NCBI RefSeq assembly: GCF_001704415.2
Contig: NC_030836.1
Location: forward strand, 26,200,001-26,264,000
DNA length: 64,000 nucleotides
Source of the DNA: Capra hircus
Lineage: Eukaryota; Chordata; Mammalia; Artiodactyla; Bovidae
Reading direction: 5' to 3'
The position numbers were made by a program, and so were the translations under genes. The notes under the pieces were generated by a model. It did no database searches and had not been told where the DNA came from. It saw only the letters and a program-made list of their open reading frames with translations. Positions within the stretch are counted from its first letter, which is position 1. Each line of letters begins with the position of its first letter. Positions 23,668-34,479 of the stretch are shown piece after piece.

Positions 23668-24597
23668 TTAGTCCAGAGCAGTAAATACATTATAGAATAC
23701 CCTTTTTAATGAGCTTTTCACCTCCTTGTTCCTTAAGGAATAGATTAATGAGTTCAGCATGGGTGAGACAATATTATTTAATATTTGCACTGTGGCACTG
23801 AGAAAAGGGTTGGGTGTCGGCTGCAGATAGATGATGGTTACAGGTCCAAAGGCACAAAGAATGGCAGTGAGGTGGGCACTGCAGGTAGAGAAAGCTTTCT
23901 GCCTGCCCTCTGCAGAATGGATCCTCAAAATGGCAATCCCAATGCATGTGTAGGAGACACAAACACTCAACCAAAGCGTTAAAGCCAGAAAGCCAACATT
24001 AGTGGAACCCACTGTCTGGGCCAGGGAGCTATCAGCACAAGCCAGGGGTAAGACAGCAGGAATGTCACAGAAGAAGTGGTCCACTCTATTGGGGCCACAG
24101 TAGGGTAGCTCAAAGGTAAAGGATATCAGGATGGTAGCCTGAAGACAACCTACCAACCAAGCTGCCATGACCAAACCAACACAGACTCCAGGTCTCATGA
24201 TGAGCATATACCTCAGTGGGTGACAGATGGCAACAAAGCGATCATAAGCCATCACAGAATAGAGGCAGCCTTCCGTAGAACCCAGGAAATGATAGAAGAA
24301 GAGCTGAACAGCACATCCCTTATAAGATATGGCTCGGCTCTGGCCAGAGAGATAGAATAGCATCTTGGGACAGGTGACAGAGGGGAACAGCATGTCCAAA
24401 ATCGATAGGAGTCCCAAGAAGAAGTACATGGGAGTGTGAAGGGTCGAGGAGGAGACAATTACTAGAAGGATGAGCAAATTGCCCAGCAGGGTCAAGGGGT
24501 AAATGAAGGAGAAGATGACAAGGAGCACAGTTTCCAGTCCCTCTGTCTGAGGTATTCCCAGTAGGATGAACTCACTCAGCTCTGTGTGGTTCCTCAT
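23668..24597 (-). CDS. OR10D: Olfactory receptor, OR10D subfamily (copy 2, intact)
   Basis: Single-exon class II odorant receptor of 309 residues, a Golf-coupled seven-transmembrane GPCR expected in olfactory cilia. I chose the ATG at 24597 over an in-frame upstream one because MRNHTELSEFILLG is the normal OR N-terminus (Asn3 glycosylation site) and a splice acceptor lies between them. Visible features: TM1 with GN at 39-40, LHTPMYFFLG at 53-62, Cys95 for the TM3-ECL2 disulfide, MAYDRFVAIC at 116-125, ECL2 cysteines 167, 177 and 187, SY at 215-216, KAFSTCSAHL at 234-243 and PMLNSLIYSLRNKEVK at 279-294. Ser replaces the usual Pro of PMLNP. Compared with copy 3 it lacks one Val codon near the C-terminus (FYNVFTALD). 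It is intact end to end. Ligand unknown. Confidence 0.92.
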   Translation of the reverse strand: MRNHTELSEFILLGIPQTEGLETVLLVIFSFIYPLTLLGNLLILLVIVSSSTLHTPMYFFLGLLSILDMLFPSVTCPKMLFYLSGQSRAISYKGCAVQLFFYHFLGSTEGCLYSVMAYDRFVAICHPLRYMLIMRPGVCVGLVMAAWLVGCLQATILISFTFELPYCGPNRVDHFFCDIPAVLPLACADSSLAQTVGSTNVGFLALTLWLSVCVSYTCIGIAILRIHSAEGRQKAFSTCSAHLTAILCAFGPVTIIYLQPTPNPFLSATVQILNNIVSPMLNSLIYSLRNKEVKSSLKRVFYNVFTALD

Positions 24598-24613
24598 GTT
24601 CTTGGGAGCAAGG

Positions 24614-24630
24614 TCTAGGGGAGACCAAAG
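24614..24630 (-). promoter_or_regulatory. Candidate 3' splice site upstream of OR10D copy 2
   Basis: Minus-strand GGTCTCCCCTAG with a pyrimidine-rich stretch before it; the exon would begin about 17 nt before the ATG at 24597. It is conserved in all three copies and argues against translation starting upstream. Confidence 0.55.
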
Positions 24631-24734
24631 ACAGGAAAGCTCAAATGTGGAGGCTGATTGTTGACAGACACAACACCAATACATTCATCCATCATCACTC
24701 AATCTTAATGGAAATCAACACTGAATATTGAAAG

Positions 24735-25005
24735 GACTGTTTCTGAAGCTGAATCTCCAAAACTTTGGCCACCTGATCTGAAGAGGTGACTCTTTGGAAA
24801 AGACCCTGATGCTGGGAAAGATTGAAAGAAAAAGGAGAAGAGGGTAGTAGAGGAAGAGATAGTTAGAAAGCATCACCGAGTCAATGGACAAATGAACATG
24901 AATTTGAGCAAACTCTGGGAGATAGAGAAGGACAGAAGAACCAGGCATGCTATAGTCCATGGTGTGGCAAAAAGTCTGATATGCTTAGGTACTTAACAGC
25001 AGCAA
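24735..25005 (+). mobile_element. BovB 3' fragment (shared, U2/U3 junction)
   Basis: CTGAAGCTGAATCTCCAAAA, AAAAGACCCTGATGCTGGG, AAGTCTGATATGCTTAGG: degenerate BovB 3' end matching 7640-7885 and 42020-42290. Confidence 0.85.
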
Positions 25006-25074
25006 AATTTGTTTAAACATAAAGATGGCATTAAAATTGAGAGTTAGAAATTCTGCCAAGAACATTGAAGGCCT

Positions 25075-25298
25075 AGTACATACTTTCTTGGTGGTTCAGC
25101 CATGTAGGATCTGCCTGCAATGCAGGAGAACCAAGAGATTAGGGTTGGATGCCTGGGTAGGGAAGATCCCCAGGAGAAGGAAATGGCAACCCACTCCAGT
25201 ATTCTGGCTGAGAAAATCCTACACACAGAGGAACCTAGTGGGCTATAGTCTATCAGGTCGCAAAGGAGTCAAATATGACTTAGCCACTAAACTACAAC
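25075..25298 (+). mobile_element. Bov-tA SINE (shared)
   Basis: Counterpart of 7955-8179: TTTCTTGGTGGTTCAGCC head, GACTTAGCCACTAAACTAC end. Confidence 0.87.
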
Positions 25299-26412
25299 TT
25301 TATGGCAATAGATGGCCCAGGGGTAGACATAGTAGAGGTTCCTTTCCAATTTCTATCTTTTGAACCCTTCTCATATCTTTTCCAGCTTGCTTTAACTTTT
25401 CCAACACTGAGGTCTTCAAATCATAGATCTATCCATGAATTCTGCTGCCAAAAATCCTATCTAGCTCTAACTCTATTTTTATTTTATTTTGGTGGTAATG
25501 ATACGTGAGAGTGGGTGAGAGTCAGTTTTTTTTTTTAAGAATAAATTTTGGGCACTCACAAGGCAAAGAGGGAACATAACTGGCTGGTGCTATTGAGTTG
25601 AAAGTCAGTTTTCTCTCCTTCTGCAGGAGAAGGAAGCAGCCCTGTCCTGCTAAACTCCCATCAGCTTGCAGTCTGCTGGTAGATCTCCAGAATTCTTTTT
25701 TCTGATCACTTTCAAATAGAATGCCAAAAATCTCAATGTGCTTTATCTCTTGCAATAATTACCTCTTTGACTCTAGGAACTGTAATAATTCCCAAACAAG
25801 CTTTAAGTAACTTTGGTCTTCCTTTGGGTATTAATCCCCCTAGTCAGAGATCCTATTAAGCAAGGAAGCAATTAACTGCTTGTTATAATTTTACCTTAGT
25901 AACTAGACAGAAAGAGAGTGAAGGAAACTGATTAAAGGTGAAATCTTTTATGATTTCCTTTGTAAAATATACTTCAGTGGAATAATATAATAATTTAAAA
26001 ATTCATTTGGCATATATATCATGTATTTATAGGTACATTTATGTATTTACTGCTTTTTCATGTGTATGTGTTGCTTTAATTAATGAATTATTTTATTATT
26101 TGAGGCAAAAGGATTGATCTATTCAAGAAATAGTAATTGGGTTAGCTCAGAAAATTAATGCAATTGATGAAAAACTAAACTCATGGAAGGCTAGAAACTA
26201 GAGCATCTCCTCAGCACTAAGAACTTGTGGTGCATCCTCAGGGCCCTGCCAGCAGGTGATTCAACCTCAGCTGCCCATTGCTTCTGAGAGCCTCAGATCC
26301 AGATTCAAATTTGCTAAATCTCATGTCCATCTCTGTGGCCATGGTACATGGTACAGTGGATTAGAGATGGGAAGTCCTCCAAAGGGTAGGGGAAATAAAG
26401 GCCTATTGCCAG

Positions 26413-26538
26413 GAGTAAGGGCTTCCTTGATAGCTAAGTTGGTAAAGAATCCACCTGCAGTGCAGGAGACCCCAGATCAATTCCTGGGTCAGGAAGATCC
26501 GCTGGAGAAGGGATAGGGTACCCACTCCAGTATTCTTG
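26413..26538 (+). mobile_element. Bov-tA SINE, 3' truncated
   Basis: GGGCTTCCTTGATAGCTAAG head to CCCACTCCAGTATTCTTG, where a second Bov-tA takes over. Confidence 0.88.
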
Positions 26539-26733
26539 GGCTTCCCTGTGGCTCAGCTGGTAAAAAATCCACCTTCAATGCTGGAGACCTGGGTTTGATC
26601 CCTGGATTGGGAGATTCCCTGGAGAAAGGAAAGGCTACCCACTCCAGTATTCTGGCCTGAGAATTCTATGGGCTGTATAGTCCGTGGAGTCTCAAAGAGT
26701 CAGACATGACTGAGCGACTTTCACTATAGGGGT
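26539..26733 (+). mobile_element. Bov-tA SINE
   Basis: GGGCTTCCCTGTGGCTCAGC head to CATGACTGAGCGACTTTCAC end; directly abuts the preceding copy. Confidence 0.9.
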
Positions 26734-27943
26734 AAGAAACAAACCGAGGTCAAAAAGAACTTTCAGCTGTGACTTGAAATATGTGTCTTATAGTACTCAG
26801 CATCTGTTCAACTTTCTTGGATAAATGCCTGGGATACCCAATAAATATTTGGGATGACGATTTCAAATTCCTTACTGAATACATTCATTGACTTGCTTAC
26901 TTATACATACACTGATCCAGTTATCTCACAAATAGTGGATACCAATTATATCAGGCAGGGCATTAATTGTTTTCCAGGAGAGCCAGAAATGTTAATGCTG
27001 TGTGGTTAAACATACTCCCTCTGTTCAAGAAAGTTAGAGTCTATCTGAAAGGAAAAGAGTATATAGACGACAGTCTTATTTAAACATTGTAATTCTCTGA
27101 TGACACCTCCTACAGATGAGGAAAGTTGGGGTCCAAGAACTTAATTTGCCCAAAATCACGGAGTTTACTCTGAAAGGAACTAGGATTTGGTCTCTTATTT
27201 AGGACTTTGCCCCTAGTTTCTGATCACAAAGTTTCAATATTTAAGGAGCATCTAGGTAGTTAGATTATTTCAAGTATATCCGGATTTCAATATAAAAAGT
27301 AAGCTTAATATTTTTGTTTATATCTGACTAATAATAAAAGAATGTCCAAGTTAATAATTCTGCCATCTTATTTATCCTTAATTACTTTAAAAGTTTTAGA
27401 TAGTGATTGATGACTTGAAAAAAACTGTAGAGGCTATATAAATTAAAAAAATGAAAACTATGCTTTTGACTAGGAAGTAAACACCATGACATTGACCTTG
27501 GTCTATAAGAGTGTTTTCAAAGGAGATATAAGCCATGGACTATTTTAGAAACCAAGCCAGATGTTTCAGAATCAAGGTTGCATGTGCTAAATCAACATCA
27601 CAGTCAAACTGAAAACACAAATATTCTACATTCAGTGAAGATACTTTGTGCAGAATAAATAGTTATCAGATCTCAAGAGGGCAGAGTTCAATAAATAAGT
27701 TTTCTGTTTTAAATTTCCTCTAGAAAGTACAAAAATGTTCCAGAATTATCACAAGCAACAAAAAATGAATGGCAAGTTGTATTTTACCTGCATTTTTCAT
27801 CAAAGTTTCAATTTGCTTTTATACTAATAAATTGTTACTTTTAAGTCACTAAGATTTGTGATTGTATTTCATGAATCAGTAGGTTACTAATACATTAATT
27901 CTTGGCCTTGAAGCTGAACCTATAAAGGCAGCTTTCAGTCATC

Positions 27944-28026
27944 CTTTTTTTTTTTTTTAAAATTTCTGGACTGCCCTGCAGGGGCCATCTGGGGCGGGAC
28001 AGCCTGGACTGTGCCCTCCCAGGGTC
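27944..28026 (-). mobile_element. Short GC-rich retroposed sequence of unknown origin
   Basis: A T-tract followed by about 60 bp of GC-rich sequence (TGCCCTGCAGGGGCCATC, GGGGCGGGACAGCC) in AT-rich surroundings. The flanks share CAGTCATC plus a T run at 27936-27943 and 28027-28034. On the minus strand this reads as a GC-rich segment with a poly-A tail bordered by a target-site duplication, as left by L1-mediated retroposition of an RNA 3' end. I do not recognise the source. Confidence 0.55.
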
Positions 28027-28034
28027 CAGTCATC

Positions 28035-28400
28035 TTTTTTTTTAAAGCAGCTTCTTAAAATATATTTGAAAGTTAAAAATTGTCCATATGTTAGGTGTAC
28101 AACTTGATGTTGTCATATATGTATGTGATGTAAAATGATCACTTCAATCAGATAATTAACATTACCATCACCTCACAGAGTAACCACTTCCTTTCCTTTT
28201 TCATATTACTTTTCTTTCCTTTTTGTTCTCTTTTTTTGTGTGTCTGGTGAGAACACTTAAGACACTGTCTTAGGAAACTTCAACTATTCAATACAGTTTG
28301 GTTAACTATAGTCGACATGCTGCCCATCATCTCTATAGAATTTCTTCATTTTGAGTAAGCAAAGCCTTATACCCAAGTTATTTGTGTTAAATGTAGATTC
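28035..28400 (-). mobile_element. Old mammal-wide L1 3' UTR
   Basis: AGGTGTACAACTTGATGTTG, ATTACCATCACCTCACAGAG and TGGTGAGAACACTTAAGA occur in the usual order of an ancient L1 3' end. Decayed. Confidence 0.65.
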
Positions 28401-28451
28401 TGTGCATGTCTTGAATATATTAAATATTTACATTTAATAAATAGAACTTTT

Positions 28452-29632
28452 ATTTTATTTTTATTTTAATATAAATTTATTGATTTTAATTGGAGGTTAA
28501 TTACTTTACAATGTTGTATTGCTTTTGCCATACATCAACATGAATCCCCCACAGGTATACACGTGTTCCCCATCCTGAACCCCCCTCCCTCCTCCCTCCC
28601 CGTACCATCCCTCTGGGTCGTCCCAGTGCACCAGCCCCAAGCATCCAGTATCAGGCATTGAACCTGGACTGGTGATTCATTTCATATATGATATTGTACA
28701 TGTTTCAATGCCATTCTCCCAAATCATCCCACCCTCTCCCTGTCCCACAGAGTCCAAAAGACTGTTCTATACATCTGTGTCTCTTTTGCTGTCTCGCATA
28801 CAGGGTTATCATTACCATCTTTCTAAATTCCATATATATGCATTACTCTACTGTATTGGTGTTTTTCTTTCTGGCTTACTTCACTCTGTATAATCGGCTC
28901 CAGTTTCATCCACCTCATTAGAAATGATTCAAATGTACTCTTTTTAATGGCTGAGTAATACTCCATTGTGTACCGCAGCTTTCTTATCCATTCATCTGCT
29001 GATGGACATCTAAGTTGCTTCCATGTCTTGGCTATTATAGACAGTGCTGCAATGAACATTGGGGTACATATGTCTCTTCAATTCTGGTTTCCGCGGTGTG
29101 TATGCCCAGCAGTCAGATTGCTGGGTCATAAGGCAGTTCTATTTCCAGTTTTTTAAGGAATCTCCACACTGTTCTCCATAGTGGCTGTACTGGTTTGCAT
29201 TCTCACCAACAATGTAAGAGGGTTCCCTTTTTTCCACACCCTCTCCAGCATTTATTGCTTGTAGATTTTTGGATTGCAGCCATTCTGACTGGCATGAAAT
29301 GGTACTTTATTGTGGTTTCAATTTGAATTTATCTGATAATGAGTGATGTTGAGCATCCTTTCATGTGTTTGTTAGCCGCCTGTATGTCTTCTTTGGAGAA
29401 ATGTCTATTTAGTTCTTTGGCCCATTTTTTGATTGGATCGTTTATTTTTCTGGAATTGAGCTGCAGGAGTTGCTTGTATATTTTTGAGATTAGTTGTTTG
29501 TCAGTTGCTTCATTGGTATTATTTTCTCCCATTCTGAAGGCTGTCTTTTCACCTTGCTTATAGTTTCCTTTGTTGTGAAGAAGCTTTTATGTTTAATTAG
29601 GTCCCATTTGTTTATTTTTGCTTTTAGTATTA
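28452..29632 (-). mobile_element. L1-BT, 5'-truncated (1.2 kb)
   Basis: Antisense L1-BT 3' UTR and ORF2 C-terminus. It starts TTAATTGGAGGTTAATTACT, passes the CCTCCCTCCCC stretch and reaches ORF2 at 29329-29632, where the minus strand encodes NDPIKKWAKELNRHFSKED and CSTSLIIR. No intact ORF. Confidence 0.88.
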
Positions 29633-29770
29633 GTTTTTTATTTACATTTTACCCAGCAAAGCCAAGTATTCAGCATTTTAATTTTCTTTAATTGATGAGA
29701 AGCACATCAAAAAGCAATTATACCAAGAAGCATCTCAGCCTTTAGGAAATTTAATTTATTAAAGACTAAC
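29633..29770. other. Short unassigned stretch
   Basis: AT-rich sequence between the L1-BT and the BovB start; no gene or repeat recognised. Confidence 0.4.
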
Positions 29771-32700
29771 GTTTGTTTATACTGTTCATACTGTTCATGG
29801 GGTTCTCAAGGCAAGAATATTGAAGTGGTTTGCCATTCCCTTCTCCAGAGGACCACATTCTGTCAGACCTCTTCAACATGACCCCCCCATCTTGGGTGAC
29901 CCATGGGCATGGCTTAGTTTCATTGAGTTAGACAAGGCTGTGGTCCTAGTGTGATTAGATTGACTAGTTTTCTGTGAGTATGGTTTCAGTGTGTTGGCCC
30001 TCTGATGCCCTCTTGCAACACCTACCATCTTACTTGGGTTTCTCTTACCTTGGACATGGGGTATCTCTTCATGGCTGCTCCAGCAAAGTGCAGCCACTGC
30101 TCCTTACATTGGACGAGGGATATCTCCTCACTGCCGCCCCTCCTGACCTTGAACGTGGAATAACTCCTCTAGGCCCTCCTGTGCCCATGCAGCCACTGCT
30201 CCTTGGACATGGGGTAGCTCCTCCTGGCTGATGCCCCTGACCTTGGACGTGGGGGAGCTCTTCTTGGCCACTGTCCCTCAGGCATGGGATCTTCCCGGCT
30301 TCTGCTCCTGACCTTGAGCATGGGGTAGCTCCTCTCGGCTGCGCTCTGTGCGCTGTTGCAGCTACCTGCACTCATGAACAGTATGAAAAGGCAAAATGAT
30401 AAGATACTGAAAGAGGAACTCCCTAGGTCAGTAGGTGCCCAATATGCTACTGGAGATCAGTGGAGAAATAACTCCAGAAAGAATGAAGGGATGGAGTCAA
30501 AGCAAAAACAATACCCACTTGTGGATGTGACTGGTGATAGAAGCAAAGTCCGATGCTGTAAGAGCAATATTGTATAGGAACCTGGAATGTCAGATCCATG
30601 AATCAAGGTAAATTGGAAGTGATCGAACAGGAGATGGCAAGAGTGAATGTCGACATTCTAGGAATCAGTGAACTAAAATGATCTGGAATAGGTGAATTTA
30701 ACTCAGATGATCATTATATTTGCTATTGCAGGCAGGAATCCCTTGGAAGAAATGGAGTAGCCATCATGGTCAACAAAAGAGTCCGAAATGCAGTACTTGG
30801 ATGCAGTCTCAAAAACAACAGAATGATCTCTGTTCGTTTCCAAGGCAAACCATTCAATATCATAGTAATCCAAGTCCATGCTCCAACCAGTAATGCTGAA
30901 GATGCTGAAGCTGAACGGTTCTATGAAGACCTACAAGACCTTTTAGAACTAACACCCAAAAAAGATGTCCTTTTCATTATAGGGGACTGGAATGCAAAAG
31001 TAGGAAGTCAAGAAACATCTGGAGTAACAGGCAAATTGGGCCTTGGAATACAGAATGAAGCAGGGCAAAGACTAATAGAGTTTTGCCAAGAAAATGTACT
31101 GGTCATGGCAAACATCCTCTTCCAACAACACAAGAGAAGACTCTACACATGGACATCACCAGATGCTCAATACAGAAATCAGATTGATTATATTCTTTGC
31201 AGCCAAAGATTGAGAAGCTCTATACAGTCAACAAAAACAAGACCAGGAGCTGACTGTGGCTCAGATCATGAACTCCTTATTGCCAAATTCAGACTTAGAT
31301 TGAAGAAAGTACGGAAAACCACTAGACCAGGTATGACCTAAATCAAATCCCTTATGATTGATTATACAGTGGAAGTGAGAAATAGATTTAAGGGACTAGA
31401 TCTGATAGACAGAGTGCCTGATGAATTATGGACAGAGGTTCATGACATTGTACAAGAGACAGGGATAAAGACCATCTCCATGGAAAAGAAATGCAAAAAA
31501 GCAAAATGGCTGTCTGAGGAGGCCTTACAAATAGCTGTGAAAAGAAGAGAAGTGAAAAGCAAAGGAGAAAAGGAAAGATATAAGCATCTGAATGCAGAGT
31601 TCCAAAGAATAGCAAGGAGAGATAAGAAAGCCTTCCTCAGTGATCAATGCAAAGAAATAGAGGAAAACAACCGGATGGGAAAGACTAGAGATCTCTTCAA
31701 GAAAATTAGAGATACCAAGGGAAGATTTCATGCAAAGATGGGCTCGATAAAGGACAGAAATGGTATGGACCTAACAGAAGCAAAAGATATTAAGAAGAGG
31801 TGGCAAGAATACACAGAAGAATTGTAGAAAAAAAATCTTCATGAGCAAGATAATCACGATGGTGTGATCACTCACCTAGAGCCAGACATCCTGGAATGTG
31901 AAGTCAAGTGGGTCTTAGAAAGCATCACTACGAATGAAGCTAGTGGAGGTGATGGAATTCCAGTTGAGCTGTTTCAAATCCTGAAGATGATGCTGTGAAT
32001 GTGCTGCACTCAATATGCCAGCAAATTTGGAAAACTCAGCCATGGCCGCAGGACTGGCAAAGGTCAGTTTTCCTTCCAATCCCAAAGAAAGGCAATGCCA
32101 AAGAATGCTCAAACTACCGCACAATTGCACTCATCTCACATGCTAGTAAAGTAATGCTCAAAATTCTCCAAGCCAGGCTTCACCAGTATGTGAACTGTGA
32201 ACTTCCTGATGTTAAAGCTGGTTTTAGAAAAGGGAGAGGAACCAGAGATCAAATTGCCAACATCCGCTGGATCATGGAAAAAGCAGGAGAGTTCCAGAAA
32301 AACATCTATTTACACTTTATTGACTATGCCAAAGCCTTTGACTGTGCGGATCACAATAAACTGTGGAAAATTCTGAAAGAAATGGGAATACCAGGCCATC
32401 TGACCTCCCTCTTGAGAAACCTATATGCAGGTCAGGAAGCAACAGTTAGAACTGGACATGGAACAACAGACTGGTTCCAAATAGGAAAAGGAGTATGTCG
32501 AGGCTGTATATTGTCACCCTGCTTATTTAACCTATATGCAGAGTACATCATGAGAAACGCTGGGCTGGAAGAAACACAAGCTGGAATCAAGATTGCCTGG
32601 AGAAATATCAATCACCTCAGATATGCAGATGACACCACCCTTATGGCAGAAAGTGAACAGGAACTAAAAAGCCTCTTGATGAAAGTGAAAGAGGAGAGTG

Positions 32701-33470
32701 AAAAAGTTGACTTAAAGCTCAACATTCAGAAAACAAAGGTCATGGAATCTGGTCCCATCACTTCGTGGGAAATAGCGGAATAGTGGAGACAGTGTCAGAC
32801 TTAATTTTTTTTGGCTCCAAAATCACTGCAGATGATGACTGCAGCCATGAAATTAAAAGACGCTTACTCCTTGGAAGAAAAGTTATGACCAACCTAGATA
32901 GCATGTTGACAAGCAGAGACATTACTTTGCCAACAAAGGTCTGTCTAGTCAAGGCTATGTTTTTTCCAGTGGTCAGGTATGGATGTGAGAGTTTGACAGT
33001 GAAGAAAGCTGAGCGCTGAAGAATTGATGCTTTCAAACTGTGGTGTTGGAGAAGACTCTTGAAAGTCCCTTGGATGGCAAGGACATCCAACCAGTCCATT
33101 CTGAAGGAGATCAGCCCTGGGATTCGTTTGGAAAGAATGATGCTAAAGCTGAAACTTCAATACTTTGGCCACCTCATGCAAAGAGTTGACTCATTGGAAA
33201 AGACTCTGATGCTGGGAGGGATTGGGGGCAGGAGGAGAAGGGGATGACAGAGGATGAGATGGCTGGATGGCATCACTGACTCGATGGACGTGAGTCTGGG
33301 TGAACTCTGGGAGTTGGTGATGGACAGGAAGGCCTGGTGTGCTGTGATTCATGGGGTCGCAAAAAGTCGGGCACGACTGAGTGACTGAACTGAATTGAAC
33401 TGATGCACCCAACATAGGAACATCTCAATACATAAGACAAACACTAAACTGAACTGAACTGAACATTTGT
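29771..33470 (+). mobile_element. Near-full-length BovB (RTE-clade LINE), inactive
   Basis: About 3.7 kb on the plus strand. The GC-rich 5' region (to about 30350) contains degenerate repeats of a CTTGGACATGGGGTAGCTCC-like motif. An APE-type endonuclease follows (30766-31341: HAPTSNAEDAEAERF, IIGDWNAKVGSQ, QIDYILCSQ, SDHELLIAKF), then a linker (31354-31827, EFQRIARRDKKAF) and reverse transcriptase (31995-32783: FLPIPKKGNAKECSNYR, FIDYAKAFD, RGCILSPCLFN, YADDTTLMA). The end is CGACTGAGTGACTGAACTGA and an ACTGA-type tail. Breaks: a stop near 30680 where TGG is expected, a 4-bp loss near 31330 with GATT duplicated soon after, a stop at 31825, a 1-bp loss near 31985, and a shift near 32780. RTE elements move by target-primed reverse transcription; this copy cannot. 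Confidence 0.93.
33403..33447 (+). mobile_element. 45-bp L1 ORF2 fragment inside the BovB tail
   Basis: Between two blocks of ACTGA-type tail lies a 45-base segment starting ATGCACCCAACATAGG and ending AGACAAACACTAA. It is the exact reverse complement of 16329-16373, part of the endonuclease region of the large minus-strand L1. BovB has no such sequence. Confidence 0.85.
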
Positions 33471-33715
33471 TCCAAATGGCTTGCAAGGCATGCATCACTG
33501 TGTTTGATAGGAAAGGTCATGCAGAAAACTAAATGGTAGAATGACATACTTGACCTGGATTCTCAGTATGGGGCAGAGAGAGTATGAAGAATCAGAAACG
33601 TTAGTAGGAGAAGCAAGCCATTCTCCCTTGTGCTTGTTATTTCAGCTTTCCCTCCTATGATGGTGGTGCGGGTGAGGAGACGATAACTCGGGCAGATCCT
33701 GGGCTGTCTTGCATG
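33471..33715. other. Unassigned spacer
   Basis: No gene or recognised repeat between the BovB tail and an antisense Bov-tA. Confidence 0.4.
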
Positions 33716-33931
33716 TGTACTAAGTCACTTCAGTTGTGTCCGACTCTTTGCGACCCTATGGACTAGAGCCATCCAGGCTTCTTGGTCCATGAGATTCTCC
33801 AGGCAAAAATACTGGAGTGGGTTGCCATGTCTTCCTCCAGGGGATCTTCCCAACCCAGGGATTGAGCCCGTGGCTCTTAAGTCTCCTGCATTGGCAAATG
33901 GGTTCTTTAACACTAGAACTACCCGGGAAGC
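33716..33931 (-). mobile_element. Bov-tA SINE
   Basis: Antisense: GTGTCCGACTCTTTGCGACC to the head ACTACCCGGGAAGCC. Confidence 0.92.
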
Positions 33932-34479
33932 CTGACTATCACCAAATCAGCCAGTAAAAAGGAAGAGTCTTCCCAGGCTCAGTTTCCACTTGACTTACCA
34001 AGGGGTCATGTGGTGGGAGATACTGAAATCTTACTGATCTTTTAGTCCTCAGTTTGCTGGTGAATCCTGCTTTTGTTCCTTATGATTTAGACCCCAGGAG
34101 TTGAGTAGAAGTCCAGGTACCAATTCCATGTCAACACTCATTCCAATAGACCATGAGCACAATCTTAATAAAGAGAAGTCCTAAGAATGCAGCAACACTT
34201 GAAGTAGGTGATGATGAATTTATTGCTGCTTAACTTGTGGTTTTTCTCCAGGAAAGCTTAACAGAACAGGTGGAGGAATGGAGTACGCACATGGATGAAC
34301 CAAAGACTTGGCAGGAAGACATGATGGAGAGGAGGATTTGAGTGATTTAAAACTAATTATAATAATGGTCAAAAGAATCTAAACTAGATAGGAAGCTAAG
34401 CAAAGACAAGAAAAGGCTGACAGAGGAGAAAGTGATGTGAACAAATTAGCAGTTTCATTTCTCCCAAATTTATTCACAG
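33932..34479. other. Unassigned spacer
   Basis: No coding frame of note and no repeat I can name. Confidence 0.4.

Larger units (their letters stand above)
8180..25298. repeat. OR10D duplicon, unit U2
   Basis: Second unit, 17.1 kb because of later insertions: a BovB 3' piece, an L1-BT 3' end, two Bov-tA elements and a composite L1 block at 12550-22685. Unique spacer (8180-8993, 9206-9865, 11347-11754, 22686-23004) aligns with U1 and has no coding signal. It carries an intact OR10D gene. Compared with U3 and U4 it lacks about 440 bp near 9630, as U1 does near 1870. Confidence 0.85.

Noticed and set aside
24598..24684. In-frame upstream ATGs extending the OR10D proteins by 29-41 residues (and OR10G by 26)
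   Set aside because: The extensions cross the conserved splice acceptor, are unlike OR N-termini, and the downstream ATG gives the canonical start.
37..26740. Regularly spaced similar ~200-bp repeats as a CRISPR-like or satellite array
   Set aside because: They are dispersed Bov-tA/Bov-A SINEs in both orientations with private flanks and, in several cases, target-site duplications.
30766..32783. Endonuclease and reverse-transcriptase frames, possible domesticated gene
   Set aside because: They belong to one BovB copy broken by several stops and frameshifts, with the normal BovB tail; nothing suggests conservation.
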